Of a stretch of 64,000 nt of DNA, positions 8,966-17,087 are shown one piece after another. The stretch lies in contig NZ_CP107947.1 of the NCBI RefSeq assembly GCF_036059255.1, positions 930,001 through 994,000 on the forward strand. Direction: 5' to 3'. This DNA comes from Micromonospora sp. NBC_00389 (lineage in GTDB: Bacteria > Actinomycetota > Actinomycetes > Mycobacteriales > Micromonosporaceae). A program made the position numbers and the translations under genes. Below the pieces are notes generated by a model. It ran no database searches, had not been told where the DNA came from, and was given only the letters and a program-made list of their open reading frames with translations. Position 1 is the stretch's first letter. Each line of letters starts with the position of its first letter.

Positions 8966-9604
8966 TCAGATCAGGTAGTCCGGGGGCAGGCCGGTGCCGC
9001 GCAGCTCCGGCGGCAGGTGCGCCACGTCGTTGACGGCGACCAGGTTCGGCGGCCCGGCCGGGCCGTACCGGATGACGGTCAGCCCCGCGTTGTGCAGATT
9101 CAGCCCCAGCCACCGCCGTTCCGGCGCGTCGAGGGCGTGCCGGACCAGCCAGGCGATCAGGAAGTTGTGCGTCACGACCAGCTCACGGACCGGCCCGGCG
9201 CCATCCGCGCCGTCGGTGCCGTCCGCGACCGGGCCGGCGAACCGCAATACCGCCGCCGCCGTCACCCGCGGCCCGTCGACCCGTTCGGCCGCCGGGAACT
9301 GGGCCAGGAATTCGGCGTACGCCGGAGGCAGGCCGGCAGGCTCCGTGTCGTGCGGGAGGTGGTCGCCGGCCAGCTCCGTCGCGTACACCGGAACCCCGGG
9401 CAGCGACGCGGCGACCAGCTCGGCGGTCTCCGCGGCCCGGCGCAGTGGCCCGTGGTGCACGGCGGCGAACCGCCGGCCCCGCAGCCGCTCGCCGAGCAGC
9501 CTGGCCTGCCGCCGGCCCCGCTCCGAGAGGCCGGCATCCGGCTCGCCGGGTTCGGTCAGGTCCTGCTCGCCGTGTCGGGCCAGATACAGCAGCCGGGTGA
9601 TCAT
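8966..9604 (-). CDS. histidine phosphatase family protein
   Basis: A 212-aa protein of the phosphoglycerate-mutase-like superfamily. The N-terminal LLYLARHGEQD holds the phospho-accepting histidine in the RHG motif, and AAVHHGPLRRAAETAEL and ELVVTHNFLIAWLV supply the second arginine and histidine of the pocket. It would hydrolyse a phosphomonoester in the cytoplasm. The substrate is unknown. It is separated from the upstream DUF998 gene by a strong hairpin, so it is probably transcribed alone. Confidence 0.85.
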   Translation of the reverse strand: MITRLLYLARHGEQDLTEPGEPDAGLSERGRRQARLLGERLRGRRFAAVHHGPLRRAAETAELVAASLPGVPVYATELAGDHLPHDTEPAGLPPAYAEFLAQFPAAERVDGPRVTAAAVLRFAGPVADGTDGADGAGPVRELVVTHNFLIAWLVRHALDAPERRWLGLNLHNAGLTVIRYGPAGPPNLVAVNDVAHLPPELRGTGLPPDYLI

Positions 9605-9618
9605 GTCTCACACCTCAG

Positions 9619-9659
9619 CACACCGGGAGGCACGGGAACTCCCCGTGCCTCCCGGTGTG
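9619..9659 (-). terminator. long perfect hairpin between two minus-strand genes
   Basis: 18-nt arms at 9619-9636 and 9642-9659 pair perfectly around a 5-nt loop. The hairpin lies just after the stop of the DUF998 gene (9672) in the direction of transcription and only 15 nt before the start of the phosphatase gene. There is no clear T-run. It probably terminates the DUF998 transcript. Confidence 0.6.
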
Positions 9660-9671
9660 ACGGCAACCGGC

Positions 9672-10337
9672 TCAGTCCACCCGGCCGGACGCCGCTCGCG
9701 CGAAGGTGACCGACACCCACAGCCAACCGACCGTCACCGCCAGGCCGAACGCCACCATGACGGCCGGCGCCGGCCGGACCATCAGCGCCACCCAGGCCAC
9801 CGCGAAGAAGGCCCCGGTCGCCAGGCTGAACCCGGCCCGACCCACCAGCCCACGACGCGCGGCCCGTCGGCCGGCGACCACCGTCGCCACGATCAGCGAG
9901 ACGAAGGCGACCGCCGCCACCAGGAAGTGCAGGCCACCGTGCCAGCTGATCTGGCCGGCACCCCGGGGCGTGCCGACGGGGAACCCATCGGCCGGGTCGG
10001 CGCTGAAGATCGCCGCCCCCACCAGGCCCAGCCCGTACAGGGCGAGCAACCGGGGCACCCAGACCGAACCGGTGCCGGTGGAGCGCCGGAGCGCCCCGGC
10101 GGCCAGCACGCAGAGCACTCCGGTGACCAGGAACGTGGCGATCTGGATCCAGCCCAGCTCACCGGTGCTCAACACACTGACCGGGTGCCGCCGGAAGTCG
10201 AAGCCATCCCGGGTGAGCCCCTGGAGCAGCGCCGAGCCGGCGAAGATCGGGCCGGCGAGCACCCCGCCGGCCAGCAGCGCGCGGTCCAGGCCAGCGACCA
10301 CCGGTCGGACCCCGGGAAGCGGAACGGCCTGGCTCAT
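9672..10337 (-). CDS. DUF998 family membrane protein
   Basis: A 221-aa integral membrane protein with about six hydrophobic segments. The opening LLAGGVLAGPIFAGSALLQGLTR and the middle FRRHPVSVLSTGELGWIQIATF match the DUF998 family, as does DPADGFPVGTP in the loop after the fourth segment. The role of DUF998 proteins is unknown. The gene stops 335 nt before the VOC gene start in transcription order, and its start at 10337 lies 11 nt from the VOC stop, so AraC, VOC and DUF998 may be co-transcribed. Confidence 0.8.
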   Translation of the reverse strand: MSQAVPLPGVRPVVAGLDRALLAGGVLAGPIFAGSALLQGLTRDGFDFRRHPVSVLSTGELGWIQIATFLVTGVLCVLAAGALRRSTGTGSVWVPRLLALYGLGLVGAAIFSADPADGFPVGTPRGAGQISWHGGLHFLVAAVAFVSLIVATVVAGRRAARRGLVGRAGFSLATGAFFAVAWVALMVRPAPAVMVAFGLAVTVGWLWVSVTFARAASGRVD

Positions 10338-10348
10338 CGGTCCGCCCC

Positions 10349-10768
10349 TCAGGCCCGAGGGAACATCTGGCCGATGCGGATCCGGTTACCGAACGGGTCC
10401 CGGATGCCGAAGTCGATCCCGTACGGACGCTCAGTCGGCTCGTCGGTGATGTCGACCCCCTTGGCCACCAGGTCCTCGTGCGTCTTGTGGGCGTCGTCGG
10501 TGGTCATGAACAGGGCGCCGCCCAGCGCCCCCTTGGTGAGCAGTTCCCGGACCTGCGCCGCGGTGGCCGGGTCCATCGCCGGCGGACCCGGCTTCTCCAA
10601 CAGGATCTCGCGCTCCGGGTCGCCGGGCAGGTTGACCGTCAGCCAGCGCATGAAGCCGAGGTCCTGGTCGGTGTTGAGCTCCATGCCGAGCTTGTTCACG
10701 TAGAAGTCGAGTGCCTCGTCCTGGTCGAGGACGTAGATCTGGGAGCGGCTGATCGCGTTCATCGTCAT
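10349..10768 (-). CDS. VOC (glyoxalase/bleomycin-resistance) family protein
   Basis: A 139-aa protein with the paired beta-alpha-beta-beta-beta layout of the vicinal oxygen chelate fold: ISRSQIYVLDQDEALDFYVNKLGMEL at the N-terminus and GIRDPFGNRIRIGQ at the end. Such proteins bind a metal and catalyse isomerisation, ring cleavage or drug binding. The exact reaction is not evident. I chose ATG 10768 over the further upstream ATG 10777 because it keeps the usual short leader. It lies 35 nt downstream of the AraC regulator on the same strand, a very common actinobacterial pair. Confidence 0.85.
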   Translation of the reverse strand: MTMNAISRSQIYVLDQDEALDFYVNKLGMELNTDQDLGFMRWLTVNLPGDPEREILLEKPGPPAMDPATAAQVRELLTKGALGGALFMTTDDAHKTHEDLVAKGVDITDEPTERPYGIDFGIRDPFGNRIRIGQMFPRA

Positions 10769-10803
10769 GTCAATCACGCTAGACGGGGACCGTGACCTGC
10801 TGC

Positions 10804-11202
10804 TTATCCAAAACTGCTGGGTCTGGTCCAGGCCTTGGTGAAGCAGGACGGCACGTTGGTCGGCGCGGCGCGGCGGCGGAAGTCCGTCGGTGACTCCCCG
10901 ACGATCTGCCGAAACGTCCGGCTGAACGTGCCCAGGCTGCTGAAGCCGACCGCGAAGCAGATGTCGGTGACGTCTCGCCCGGTCTCCACCAGCAACGACA
11001 TCGCCCGCTCCACCCGCCGACGTTGCAGGTAGCGGTGCGGGGTCTCGCCGAAGGTGGCTCGGAAGGTCCGGATGAAATGCGCCTCGGAGACGTGCGCGAT
11101 CCGGGCCAGCGCCGGGATGTCCAACGGCTCGGCGTACGCGCGGTCCATCGCGTCCCGAGCACGCAGCATCGCCCGGTTCGACTCCTCCACGGCGCGACTC
11201 AT
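10804..11202 (-). CDS. AraC family transcriptional regulator
   Basis: A 132-aa protein that is almost only a DNA-binding domain: two helix-turn-helix units, IPALARIAHVSEAHFIRTFRATFG and VTDICFAVGFSSLGTFSRTFRQIVG, with the conserved P-DFRRR end. It lacks the usual ligand-binding arm, so it may sense through a short N-terminus or a partner. It precedes the VOC gene by 35 nt and probably controls it and itself. Confidence 0.88.
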   Translation of the reverse strand: MSRAVEESNRAMLRARDAMDRAYAEPLDIPALARIAHVSEAHFIRTFRATFGETPHRYLQRRRVERAMSLLVETGRDVTDICFAVGFSSLGTFSRTFRQIVGESPTDFRRRAAPTNVPSCFTKAWTRPSSFG

Positions 11203-11301
11203 CCGTCCTCGTTTCGCTCTTTCTCCCCCGGCCGGGCTGCCCAGCTCAGGTTACCGCTGGCCCTCGGTGTCACCCGCACGCCGACGCGGCCGGCCCAGGG
11301 G

Positions 11302-12219
11302 CTAACCGCCGTGCGGGGCGATGATCTCGGCGAGCGCCTGCTCGAACTGCTCGTGCAGGTATACCTGCACGTAACTGCCGGTCAGGTCGATGGCGAGCGC
11401 TTCGGCCGCGGTCAGATCACGCGGGTTGCCGCTGGCCGTCTCTCCTGACCCGAACTCGCCGACGGCGGGCAAGCCGGGGAACGGTGGCTGCGGCCGGTGG
11501 TAGATCTCCGGATCGGCGGGGAAGTAGCCGAGCAGTTGCCTGTCGTTCCCGACCAGGTGCCATCGCCCGGTAGAGATCGCCTCCTCGTCGCAGTACCTGA
11601 CGATGCCGGTAGCTGCCGCAGTGAGGCCGGCGGTCGGGTTCCGCAGCGGGTACCGGCCGCGGATCAGACCGAAGGCGGTGCCGAAACGGTTCCGGCAGAC
11701 CAGCACGACCAGGTGGTAGTCGTGGTTGCCGGTGGCTACGGCGATGATGTCACCAATGCGGGCGCGGGCCTTCGCCCGCCTGAGCTTCGGCGCTATCGCG
11801 GTGAGACGGGCGGCCTCCGCCGAGTCCAGCAGGGCTGGGCCGACCTGACGAAGCGCCTCAAGCACCACAGCGGCGAGGTCGACGCGGGTTACCGGCCCAC
11901 CCGAGCCGGCCCGCCACCATCGGTTGAAGGCCGCTGAGGCCGCGACGTATGGGCCATCATTGAGGTCACCAAGAACATCGGTGTTACGGGCGCGTGCGCG
12001 TGGACGCTCGACGAAGCCCACAATCTCGTCCGGATGGCCGTCGGCCAACGCGTCACCGGGCAGCGTTCGGGCTCCCTCGCGCAGAATCTCCAGCAGTTCC
12101 ACCAGCTGGGGTGCGCGGCCGGCATCTTCCTCGAAGGCATCGAGCACCTCCCGAAAGCCATCAGCCAGCAACGAAGTCGCCGGCACCCGGCCATTCGAGG
12201 TCGCATCCACGGGCCGCAC
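11302..12219 (-). CDS. hypothetical protein with an Imm26-like segment
   Basis: A 305-aa soluble protein. The N-terminal 150 residues are helical, and include a stretch resembling a helical repeat of growth-rate type proteins (FREVLDAFEEDAGRAPQLVELL). The C-terminal half begins RARIGDIIAVATGNHDYHLVVLVCRN and continues with FGLIRGRYPL, which recalls immunity proteins of the Imm26 type. That link is weak. It is the last gene before the island; its start is 85 bp from the decayed attachment site. Confidence 0.5.
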   Translation of the reverse strand: MRPVDATSNGRVPATSLLADGFREVLDAFEEDAGRAPQLVELLEILREGARTLPGDALADGHPDEIVGFVERPRARARNTDVLGDLNDGPYVAASAAFNRWWRAGSGGPVTRVDLAAVVLEALRQVGPALLDSAEAARLTAIAPKLRRAKARARIGDIIAVATGNHDYHLVVLVCRNRFGTAFGLIRGRYPLRNPTAGLTAAATGIVRYCDEEAISTGRWHLVGNDRQLLGYFPADPEIYHRPQPPFPGLPAVGEFGSGETASGNPRDLTAAEALAIDLTGSYVQVYLHEQFEQALAEIIAPHGG

Positions 12220-12303
12220 CCTAGCTCTGGCGGGACCAGCCCGCTGTCAGCTGTAGACCCCGCAGCCGGCTCGCGACAACACTCGATGCGCATTTCCCGG
12301 TGA

Positions 12304-12351
12304 AATTGGAGCCCTCGGCCGGGGTCGAACCGACGACATCTCGCTTACAAG
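12304..12351. repeat. decayed tRNA-Thr 3'-half copy (old attachment site)
   Basis: 48 bp that match 33769-33816 inside the tRNA-Thr gene with three mismatches. It covers the tRNA 3' end through the T-arm to the anticodon loop. This is the leftmost of three such copies and marks the chromosomal border of the island. The mismatches suggest it is older than the copy at 14492. Confidence 0.8.
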
Positions 12352-12501
12352 TTCTGGGCGGAGCGTCCAGGCCGGTTCGCGCATGTCTCGGACCTCGGGC
12401 GGTGGTCCGCCGCTGTCCGGCTGAGCCCCTCCCCAGAGCCCCCTGGGTGCCCCAATTCGTCGGCCCTGTCGCTGCTAAAGGCTTCGGGTGACAATGGCGA
12501 G

Positions 12502-12837
12502 GTGCTGACCTACGTCCGTTGGTACTGGCCGAATGACGACCTCTGGAACTACGAGGAACTGGACGCCGATCGGTGGGCGCTGCGTCACGTTGAGCTGCGC
12601 GGGTCGGACGGGGTCTTCCTGGCGGCGGCGTCGCTCGCCGAGGTGCTCACGGCTCGTGACTCAGGGACCGTGGGCGCCGTAGCCGAGTACGAACGCCGGT
12701 ACGGCGTTGTGCCGGAGGCCCCGCTCCCTCCACCTACCGACGCATTGGAACCTGCCCTGGAAAGCGTGTCTCCCGGGGAGTTCGAGCGCCTGTGGCGGGA
12801 TGCTCGCCGGCAACTGGAACAGCAGACCGGAATCTGA
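12502..12837 (+). CDS. hypothetical protein, DUF6881-like
   Basis: A 111-aa acidic protein from GTG 12502. The opening YVRWYWPNDDLWNYEELDADRWALRHVEL has the form of DUF6881 proteins, which are small single-domain proteins often found near toxin/immunity or mobile loci. The C-terminus (PGEFERLWRDARRQLEQ) is helical. No catalytic motif is visible. The family link is tentative, from memory of the pattern. It lies inside the relic element. Confidence 0.5.
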   Translation: MLTYVRWYWPNDDLWNYEELDADRWALRHVELRGSDGVFLAAASLAEVLTARDSGTVGAVAEYERRYGVVPEAPLPPPTDALEPALESVSPGEFERLWRDARRQLEQQTGI

Positions 12838-13015
12838 CCCGTTCGTCCCGAAAGAACGATCACTGAGGGGTGAGCTGCGCGAGCAGCCGGGCTGAGCTGC
12901 CGGTACGGTCCGCCAACGTCCATGGGTGTCCATCCATGCTCGCGTCCGTCGTCACCCAGTTGGTCACTCAATCGCGGGCGTCAGACGTTGAAGCGAATCG
13001 TGCCATCATCGTGCC

Positions 13016-13465
13016 GTGAGTCACCCGGACGAACTTGACGACAACTGGCTCAACGGCGAGGAAATCACCTGTCCGGAGTGCCACGAACGCCTTTACCGTC
13101 TCGATCACTCACCGCTGTTGGACTGCTACTTCCTCTACTGCGACAGCTGCCCAATGCGGGTGGATGTCAGTTACTACGACAGCACGTGTATCGCCATCGC
13201 GGATGCGCTTCCTGCCCGGGACGGGACCCGTTCCACGCTGATGGACGCAGTTGAAGCGCGACTACGACGGTGTGACTGCGGCGGGCGGTTCCGGGACTCG
13301 GCTCTTCGGCGCTGCCACCGGTGCTCCGCCGTCCTGACGGCCATCAGTGCGCCCTCCGGTGTCGACGTCTGGCCAGGCTGGTGGACGGATGAGACGGACA
13401 CGGACTCCATCGCAGAGGAGTTCACCGCCAGGTACTTCCGCACGGAGGACCTCTGGAAGCACTGA
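13016..13465 (+). CDS. hypothetical protein with two zinc-ribbon-like Cys pairs
   Basis: A 149-aa protein from GTG 13016. Cysteines are arranged as CPECHERL, YCDSCPM, CDCGG and CHRCSAVL, suggesting one or two zinc ribbons. The rest is acidic (WTDETDTDSIAEEFTARYF). A zinc-stabilised binding protein is likely. I know no specific family. The codon bias is weaker than in the flanking chromosome, consistent with island origin. Confidence 0.55.
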   Translation: MSHPDELDDNWLNGEEITCPECHERLYRLDHSPLLDCYFLYCDSCPMRVDVSYYDSTCIAIADALPARDGTRSTLMDAVEARLRRCDCGGRFRDSALRRCHRCSAVLTAISAPSGVDVWPGWWTDETDTDSIAEEFTARYFRTEDLWKH

Positions 13466-13598
13466 CGCCGCCGGAATCAGTTGCCGGCCCAGACGGCCTT
13501 GACACTGCGGCCTCGGTTGATGTTCGACATGATCGCCCCGGCGTCATGTCGAGCCCGAGCCTCGCAGCAAGGGCGGACGTTTGGCCGGCTGCGTGTGT

Positions 13599-14069
13599 CT
13601 AAAGCGGATCCAGACGCAGCCGGCCGTCCGGTGAGTAGAAGTACCGGCGTACATGCGGAGCCCAGTCGTCAATCTTCGGGTCTTCCCACTGCGATAGCCA
13701 CTCAGACAGATGCGCGTGCTCGTCGGTGCATCCGTTGTCCAAGAGCCACTGAAGCGTTTCGCGCCTGCCCGCTCCGAAGATGGCCTGGGCATCGAAGCCA
13801 ATGCCCAGGTCCATGTCACCTGTGCGGAACTTCGCTCCATACAGGCGGGGCGAGTCCGCGGGATCGCCGATCAGGAACAGCAGGAAGGCTGCTACGTAAA
13901 TCTGCTCGTACTCGTCGCTCTCGCCCGTGTCCGGACCTTCGCGCCACGCTCTTTCGAGGTCGAAGATCTCGCGGAGCATCGCGTGGTGGGGGCCAGGACC
14001 ATCTACGTCAACCATCCGGAGCGCTTCCCGACGTGCAGCCGGACTCGAGACGTCCAACGACTTGGCCAT
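13599..14069 (-). CDS. hypothetical protein
   Basis: A 156-aa acidic, probably soluble protein (WREGPDTGESDEYEQIYVAAFLLFLIGDP; YFYSPDGRLRLDPL). No motif recognised. Size and acidity resemble immunity-type proteins, but there is no toxin gene beside it. It is convergent with the preceding gene and sits within the relic element, 200 bp from the integrase remnant. Confidence 0.5.
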   Translation of the reverse strand: MAKSLDVSSPAARREALRMVDVDGPGPHHAMLREIFDLERAWREGPDTGESDEYEQIYVAAFLLFLIGDPADSPRLYGAKFRTGDMDLGIGFDAQAIFGAGRRETLQWLLDNGCTDEHAHLSEWLSQWEDPKIDDWAPHVRRYFYSPDGRLRLDPL

Positions 14070-14259
14070 GGGTGAACGCTAGTTGGAGGACGGCTCATCG
14101 GCATGAGCGGGGACGCGTCGCCGAGGCGGTGCGACGGCCGGTCCGCGCAGACCTTGGACGGCCAGCGTTGTCGTGATCATGTAAAGCATCAATCGAGACC
14201 GCAGTGTCAACCATCATGCGAGCCCAGGCATCCCCGGCAGCCGGCCGCCCCGCTACGAG

Positions 14260-14445
14260 AAGGGTCGGACTGGTGCCCGCCTGCACGATCTATGGCACAC
14301 CGTCGTATCGCTACCGATGGAGATGGGCGTTCCGCCACATGTCGTCCAGGCCATCGCCCGACACGCCGACGTGAAGATCACCCTCAAGGTCTACGCTCAC
14401 GCCAACGTCGACGCGATGCGTCAGGCGCTTGGCGAACTCTCGTGA
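14260..14445 (+). pseudogene. C-terminal remnant of a tyrosine integrase
   Basis: The frame ending at TGA 14443-14445 reads RLHDLWHTVVSLPMEMGV and continues through HADVKITLKVYAHANVDAM to the stop. It matches the end of the intact integrase (33515-33698) almost residue for residue. The box II arginine is changed (HDLRH to HDLWH), and everything upstream of about 14260 is missing. It lies 46 bp before the left attachment copy, just as the intact gene lies 58 bp before the right one. Confidence 0.88.
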
Positions 14446-14491
14446 GTCCCGTTCCGGTCAACCGGTCGACTCACGGCAGTGCCCGTCGGGA

Positions 14492-14551
14492 AAAGCCTGG
14501 TGGAATTGGAGCCCCCGGCCGGGATCGAACCGGCGACATCTCGCTTACAAG
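14492..14551. repeat. left attachment site of the AICE (60-bp direct repeat)
   Basis: 60 bp identical to 33757-33816. It contains the tRNA-Thr 3' end from the CCA to just past the anticodon plus 15 bp of flanking DNA. With the right copy it bounds the 19.3-kb element. Identity over 60 bp implies a recent insertion, or selection to keep it functional. Confidence 0.9.
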
Positions 14552-14644
14552 CTCTGTGCAGCGCATCCGAGCTCGTCCGGGAACGGTCGCCGACTCGGAA
14601 GATGGTCCGTCCCTGCCCCCGTCGGTGCGTCCGCGTTCGGGGAG

Positions 14645-14669
14645 GTTGCTGTCAGCGTTGCTGTCGACA
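14645..14669. repeat. left arm-type integrase site (candidate)
   Basis: Two GTTGCTGTC halves separated by AGC lie at 14645-14665, 94 bp inside the left core site. The same 21-bp arrangement lies at 33704-33724 next to the right core. In the circular form they would flank the core, as arm sites of tyrosine integrases do. Binding is inferred. Confidence 0.5.
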
Positions 14670-14726
14670 GCGGCTAGGTGGGGAGCGCCGGACGCGACTG
14701 TTGCGGGGACCCGTCACAATTGCCGG

Positions 14727-15329
14727 ATGACCGAATCCGAGGTTGATCTGCTGCCCGGAGAGCGGATCCTCTGGGAGGGCCGCCCGCTCCGCCATCGACT
14801 GTTCTGGGCACCGGACGTGCTGCTGATCCCCGTCAGTCTCCTATGGTTCGGGTACGCCGTGTTCTGGGAAGCGTCGGTCCTCGCCGCGCGGGTCGCCGGG
14901 GACCGACCCCCGCCGGTGTTCATCGTGCTGTGGGGGATTCCCTTCGTGCTCGTCGGCCTGTATATGGTGGTCGGACGATTCGTCGTGCGAGCCGTCGCGT
15001 CCCGCCGCACCCGGTACATGCTCACCGGCCTCCGGGTGGTGGCCATCGGCGGACTGTCCGGCAACCGGACCACCTGGGCCTATCTACGGTTGCTGCCGCC
15101 GCCGGTCGTGGCCGAGCGGCCGGACCGGTCAGGCAGCCTGGCCTTCGGCGCCTTTCCCGGCGTGCTCGACGCCTTCAACCCGAGGAACGGTCTGCGGGGA
15201 TGGGCCAGAGAACCGTCGACCACCCCGATGCTCTTGCACATTCCAGACGTGCGTCGCGTCCGCGACCTCGTGGCAGGGGCCCAGGCCGAGCGGGACTGGT
15301 CGGCCGACTTTCCACGACGAGCAGGTTGA
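14727..15329 (+). CDS. membrane protein with bacterial PH-like domain
   Basis: A 200-aa protein from ATG 14727; the long frame upstream is not coding. It opens LLPGERILWEGRP, the usual start of bacterial PH (bPH2-like) proteins, followed by two membrane segments (VLLIPVSLLWFGYAVFW and VFIVLWGIPFVLVGLYMVVG). A cytoplasmic domain then begins TRYMLTGLRVVAI. The C-terminal 80 residues include FGAFPGVLDAFN and a helix ending at LLHIPDVRRVRDL. Function unknown; such proteins are usually chromosomal, so it may have been carried in. Confidence 0.65.
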   Translation: MTESEVDLLPGERILWEGRPLRHRLFWAPDVLLIPVSLLWFGYAVFWEASVLAARVAGDRPPPVFIVLWGIPFVLVGLYMVVGRFVVRAVASRRTRYMLTGLRVVAIGGLSGNRTTWAYLRLLPPPVVAERPDRSGSLAFGAFPGVLDAFNPRNGLRGWAREPSTTPMLLHIPDVRRVRDLVAGAQAERDWSADFPRRAG

Positions 15330-15500
15330 AGGGCTCCCTCGGCAGGGACGACCCCCGCCGGGGGGATGCGGTCTCAAGCTGTCGGCCGCTGCCACCTGGT
15401 CGCGGCCTGCCTCGACGAGCAGGTGCCGGGCGTCGTCGGTTCACGTTCGCGGTCGACCCGCACCGACGCTCCCGCTGCCTTGTTGCTGCCTCGCTGCCGG

Positions 15501-15519
15501 TCAGCGTTGCTGTCGACAA
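15501..15519. repeat. extra copy of the arm-type motif
   Basis: 19 bp identical to 14651-14669 (GTCAGC, then GTTGCTGTCGACA), 850 bp further inside the element and preceded by a looser TTGCTGC/CGCTGCC run. It could be a further integrase or excisionase site, or the trace of a rearranged end. Confidence 0.4.
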
Positions 15520-15621
15520 CGCCCAGCGGGCCGGTCCGATGCACACTCTCGGTCGCTGGCTCGACTGCCTGTCGTCGGATACTTGACAGAGTACGGTTTC
15601 GGGACGCCGTAGCGTCCATTC

Positions 15622-16071
15622 ATGGTTGACCGCTGGGCGGCTATGGGCTGGAAGCTCGTCGAGGAACCCGCGAGCTCGGGCAGCCGGCCTGCCGAGCCCA
15701 AGCTTCATCGCCCAGATCCTGCCGATCCAACCCGTGCAATGTGCGGACGCAAGCTGGACCCTGTGGCTCCCAAATTCACGGCCCGTCCGCGCTCAGTGCC
15801 TGCCTGCGGCAAGTGTGGGGCCCTGGTGGCTGTGGCTCGGAGACAGGACGAGAGGGCCACGGGTGTTACGGCGCGACGCAATAAGGCCGGCAAGGGGAAG
15901 TCCCGTAAGGCGGAACTCTCGCTCAAACAGCAGATTGCGCGGCAGCGGCGAGCCTCTCGCGCAGCTAGACGCGCAGAGGAGGCCGACCGGCTCGACCGTC
16001 AGCGTGGCCAGGGCTCCTCGATACGGACCGTTAGCGGCGGACTTCCTACGCTCGGCCGTCACCACCGCTGA
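15622..16071 (+). CDS. hypothetical basic protein with a CxxC zinc-like motif
   Basis: A 149-aa protein from ATG 15622. It carries MCGRKLDP and ACGKCGALV, which may be one zinc site, then a long, very basic helical tail rich in Lys/Arg/Ala (RKAELSLKQQIARQRRASR). Nucleic-acid binding is plausible. No family recognised. The motif order recalls small zinc-ribbon proteins encoded on AICEs. Confidence 0.45.
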   Translation: MVDRWAAMGWKLVEEPASSGSRPAEPKLHRPDPADPTRAMCGRKLDPVAPKFTARPRSVPACGKCGALVAVARRQDERATGVTARRNKAGKGKSRKAELSLKQQIARQRRASRAARRAEEADRLDRQRGQGSSIRTVSGGLPTLGRHHR

Positions 16072-16354
16072 GGCTCGCCAAGGAGGCATCCGGTTCGAAC
16101 CCTGAACCCCTCTCGGTTCCGGTAGATCGTCGTTAACCGTACCAATCCGTGCCGTGACCAGCAGGAAGTCTGCCAACGTTTGCCAGCGCTTGTCGCTGCT
16201 TATCGTTGCCAGTTGTGCCGGACCTGTGCCCGGCGATCTTGCTCGTGGCCACAGCCACCCTCGATCGAGCTTCACTTCGGTCTGTAGGCAGCCAAGCCCA
16301 GCTCTGGCATGCTCGCAATCTGGGCTGGGCGCAGAGACGGAGCAACGTGTGACG

Positions 16355-16742
16355 ATGAACGATCGCAATCCGGACAGAACGGCGTCCCTCAGCAAGAAAT
16401 TCGATGAGTACGTTCTCGGCGGTATCCCACGGCTGAGACGGCTCGGCTACAACCCGTTCCAGTTCTTGGAAATGGTCGAGCGCTACAGAGGCGCCGTCGG
16501 CGCGACGAAACATCTCTTGGCGGATCCGAGGCATACTTCGTACGGCTTCCAGCGGCTTCTTGAACTTGGGCGCCTCGAAGACACCCGTCGAGTTTGCAGC
16601 CTGCCTGCCATGGTTCACCGAGCTGTTTTGGCCCAGAGAGCTCAACGAGGCGAGAGCCCGCCTGATCGTCCACGAGTTTCCGATCGATGCAAGGCTCGCC
16701 GCGGCTGCAGCCTCACCCCCTGAGTGGGTGGCAGACCTTTGA
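16355..16742 (+). pseudogene. conserved small protein gene broken by a +1 frameshift
   Basis: From ATG 16355 the frame reads FLEMVERYRGAVGATKHLL, then GFQRLLELGRLEDT, and then loses sense. The remaining conserved part, VEFAACLPWFTELFWPRELN to the stop at 16742, is in the next frame. One extra C in the CCC run at about 16583-16585 accounts for the shift; without it the gene is 387 nt. The joined protein resembles a small family seen in many bacteria (YNPTRFxxMVExxGAVxAAxxLL). Mutation or a sequencing error are both possible. Confidence 0.7.
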
Positions 16743-16817
16743 CCGGCTACGCCAGCTAACAGTCAACCTTTCAGCCCGGCGCTTGCTCGATCGCGTAGTT
16801 CGGTGCAGCATCCCGAC

Positions 16818-17033
16818 ATGGTCGACGCCTTCGGCTTCATCGCCGACCTCGCGCCCTGGCCCCGGTGGATGCCCTTCGCACTCGCGATTCAGCAGGCGCC
16901 ATGGTTGCCTGGTGTGCACCTCGCGCGTCGAACAGCCACCGGGCCGCTGGTCTACGTCGGCATGGCAGGTGAGCGGGGTCAGGGCATCAAGGGCCGTCTT
17001 ACGGTCTACTACCGCGGCAAGGCCGCCGGATCG
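16818..17033 (+). pseudogene. GIY-YIG-like protein gene truncated at the fic segment
   Basis: The reading frame from ATG 16818 gives PWLPGVHLARRTATG and LVYVGMAGERGQGIKGRLTVY, the start of a small GIY-YIG-type protein family. After RGKAAGS (17033) similarity ends; the frame then runs antisense into the fic 3' end. The missing C-terminal half suggests that the block carrying fic joined here and removed it. Confidence 0.5.
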
Positions 17034-17087
17034 GTGCACTTCTACCGGGCTGACCCATTGGAGAAGCGGAGACCGGCCGTAGCCCAT

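Larger units (their letters stand above)
12304..14551. mobile_element. relic of an earlier tRNA-Thr integrative element
   Basis: The segment between the decayed and the intact attachment copies is 2.2 kb. It holds three small unidentified genes and, next to the right copy, the last 50-60 codons of an integrase closely related to the intact one at 32457. The order, integrase tail then att, equals that of the intact AICE. The body of the element is gone. I infer deletion after insertion of the younger element at the same tRNA gene. Confidence 0.7.

Noticed and set aside
14103..14726. Upstream extension of the PH-like protein frame to 14103
   Set aside because: It would cross the integrase remnant and the att site in another frame and lacks any family sequence; ATG 14727 gives the expected start.
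16084..16115. GGTTCGAACCC as a tRNA T-arm (possible further att copy)
   Set aside because: The surrounding bases do not form the T-stem or acceptor stem and do not match tRNA-Thr.
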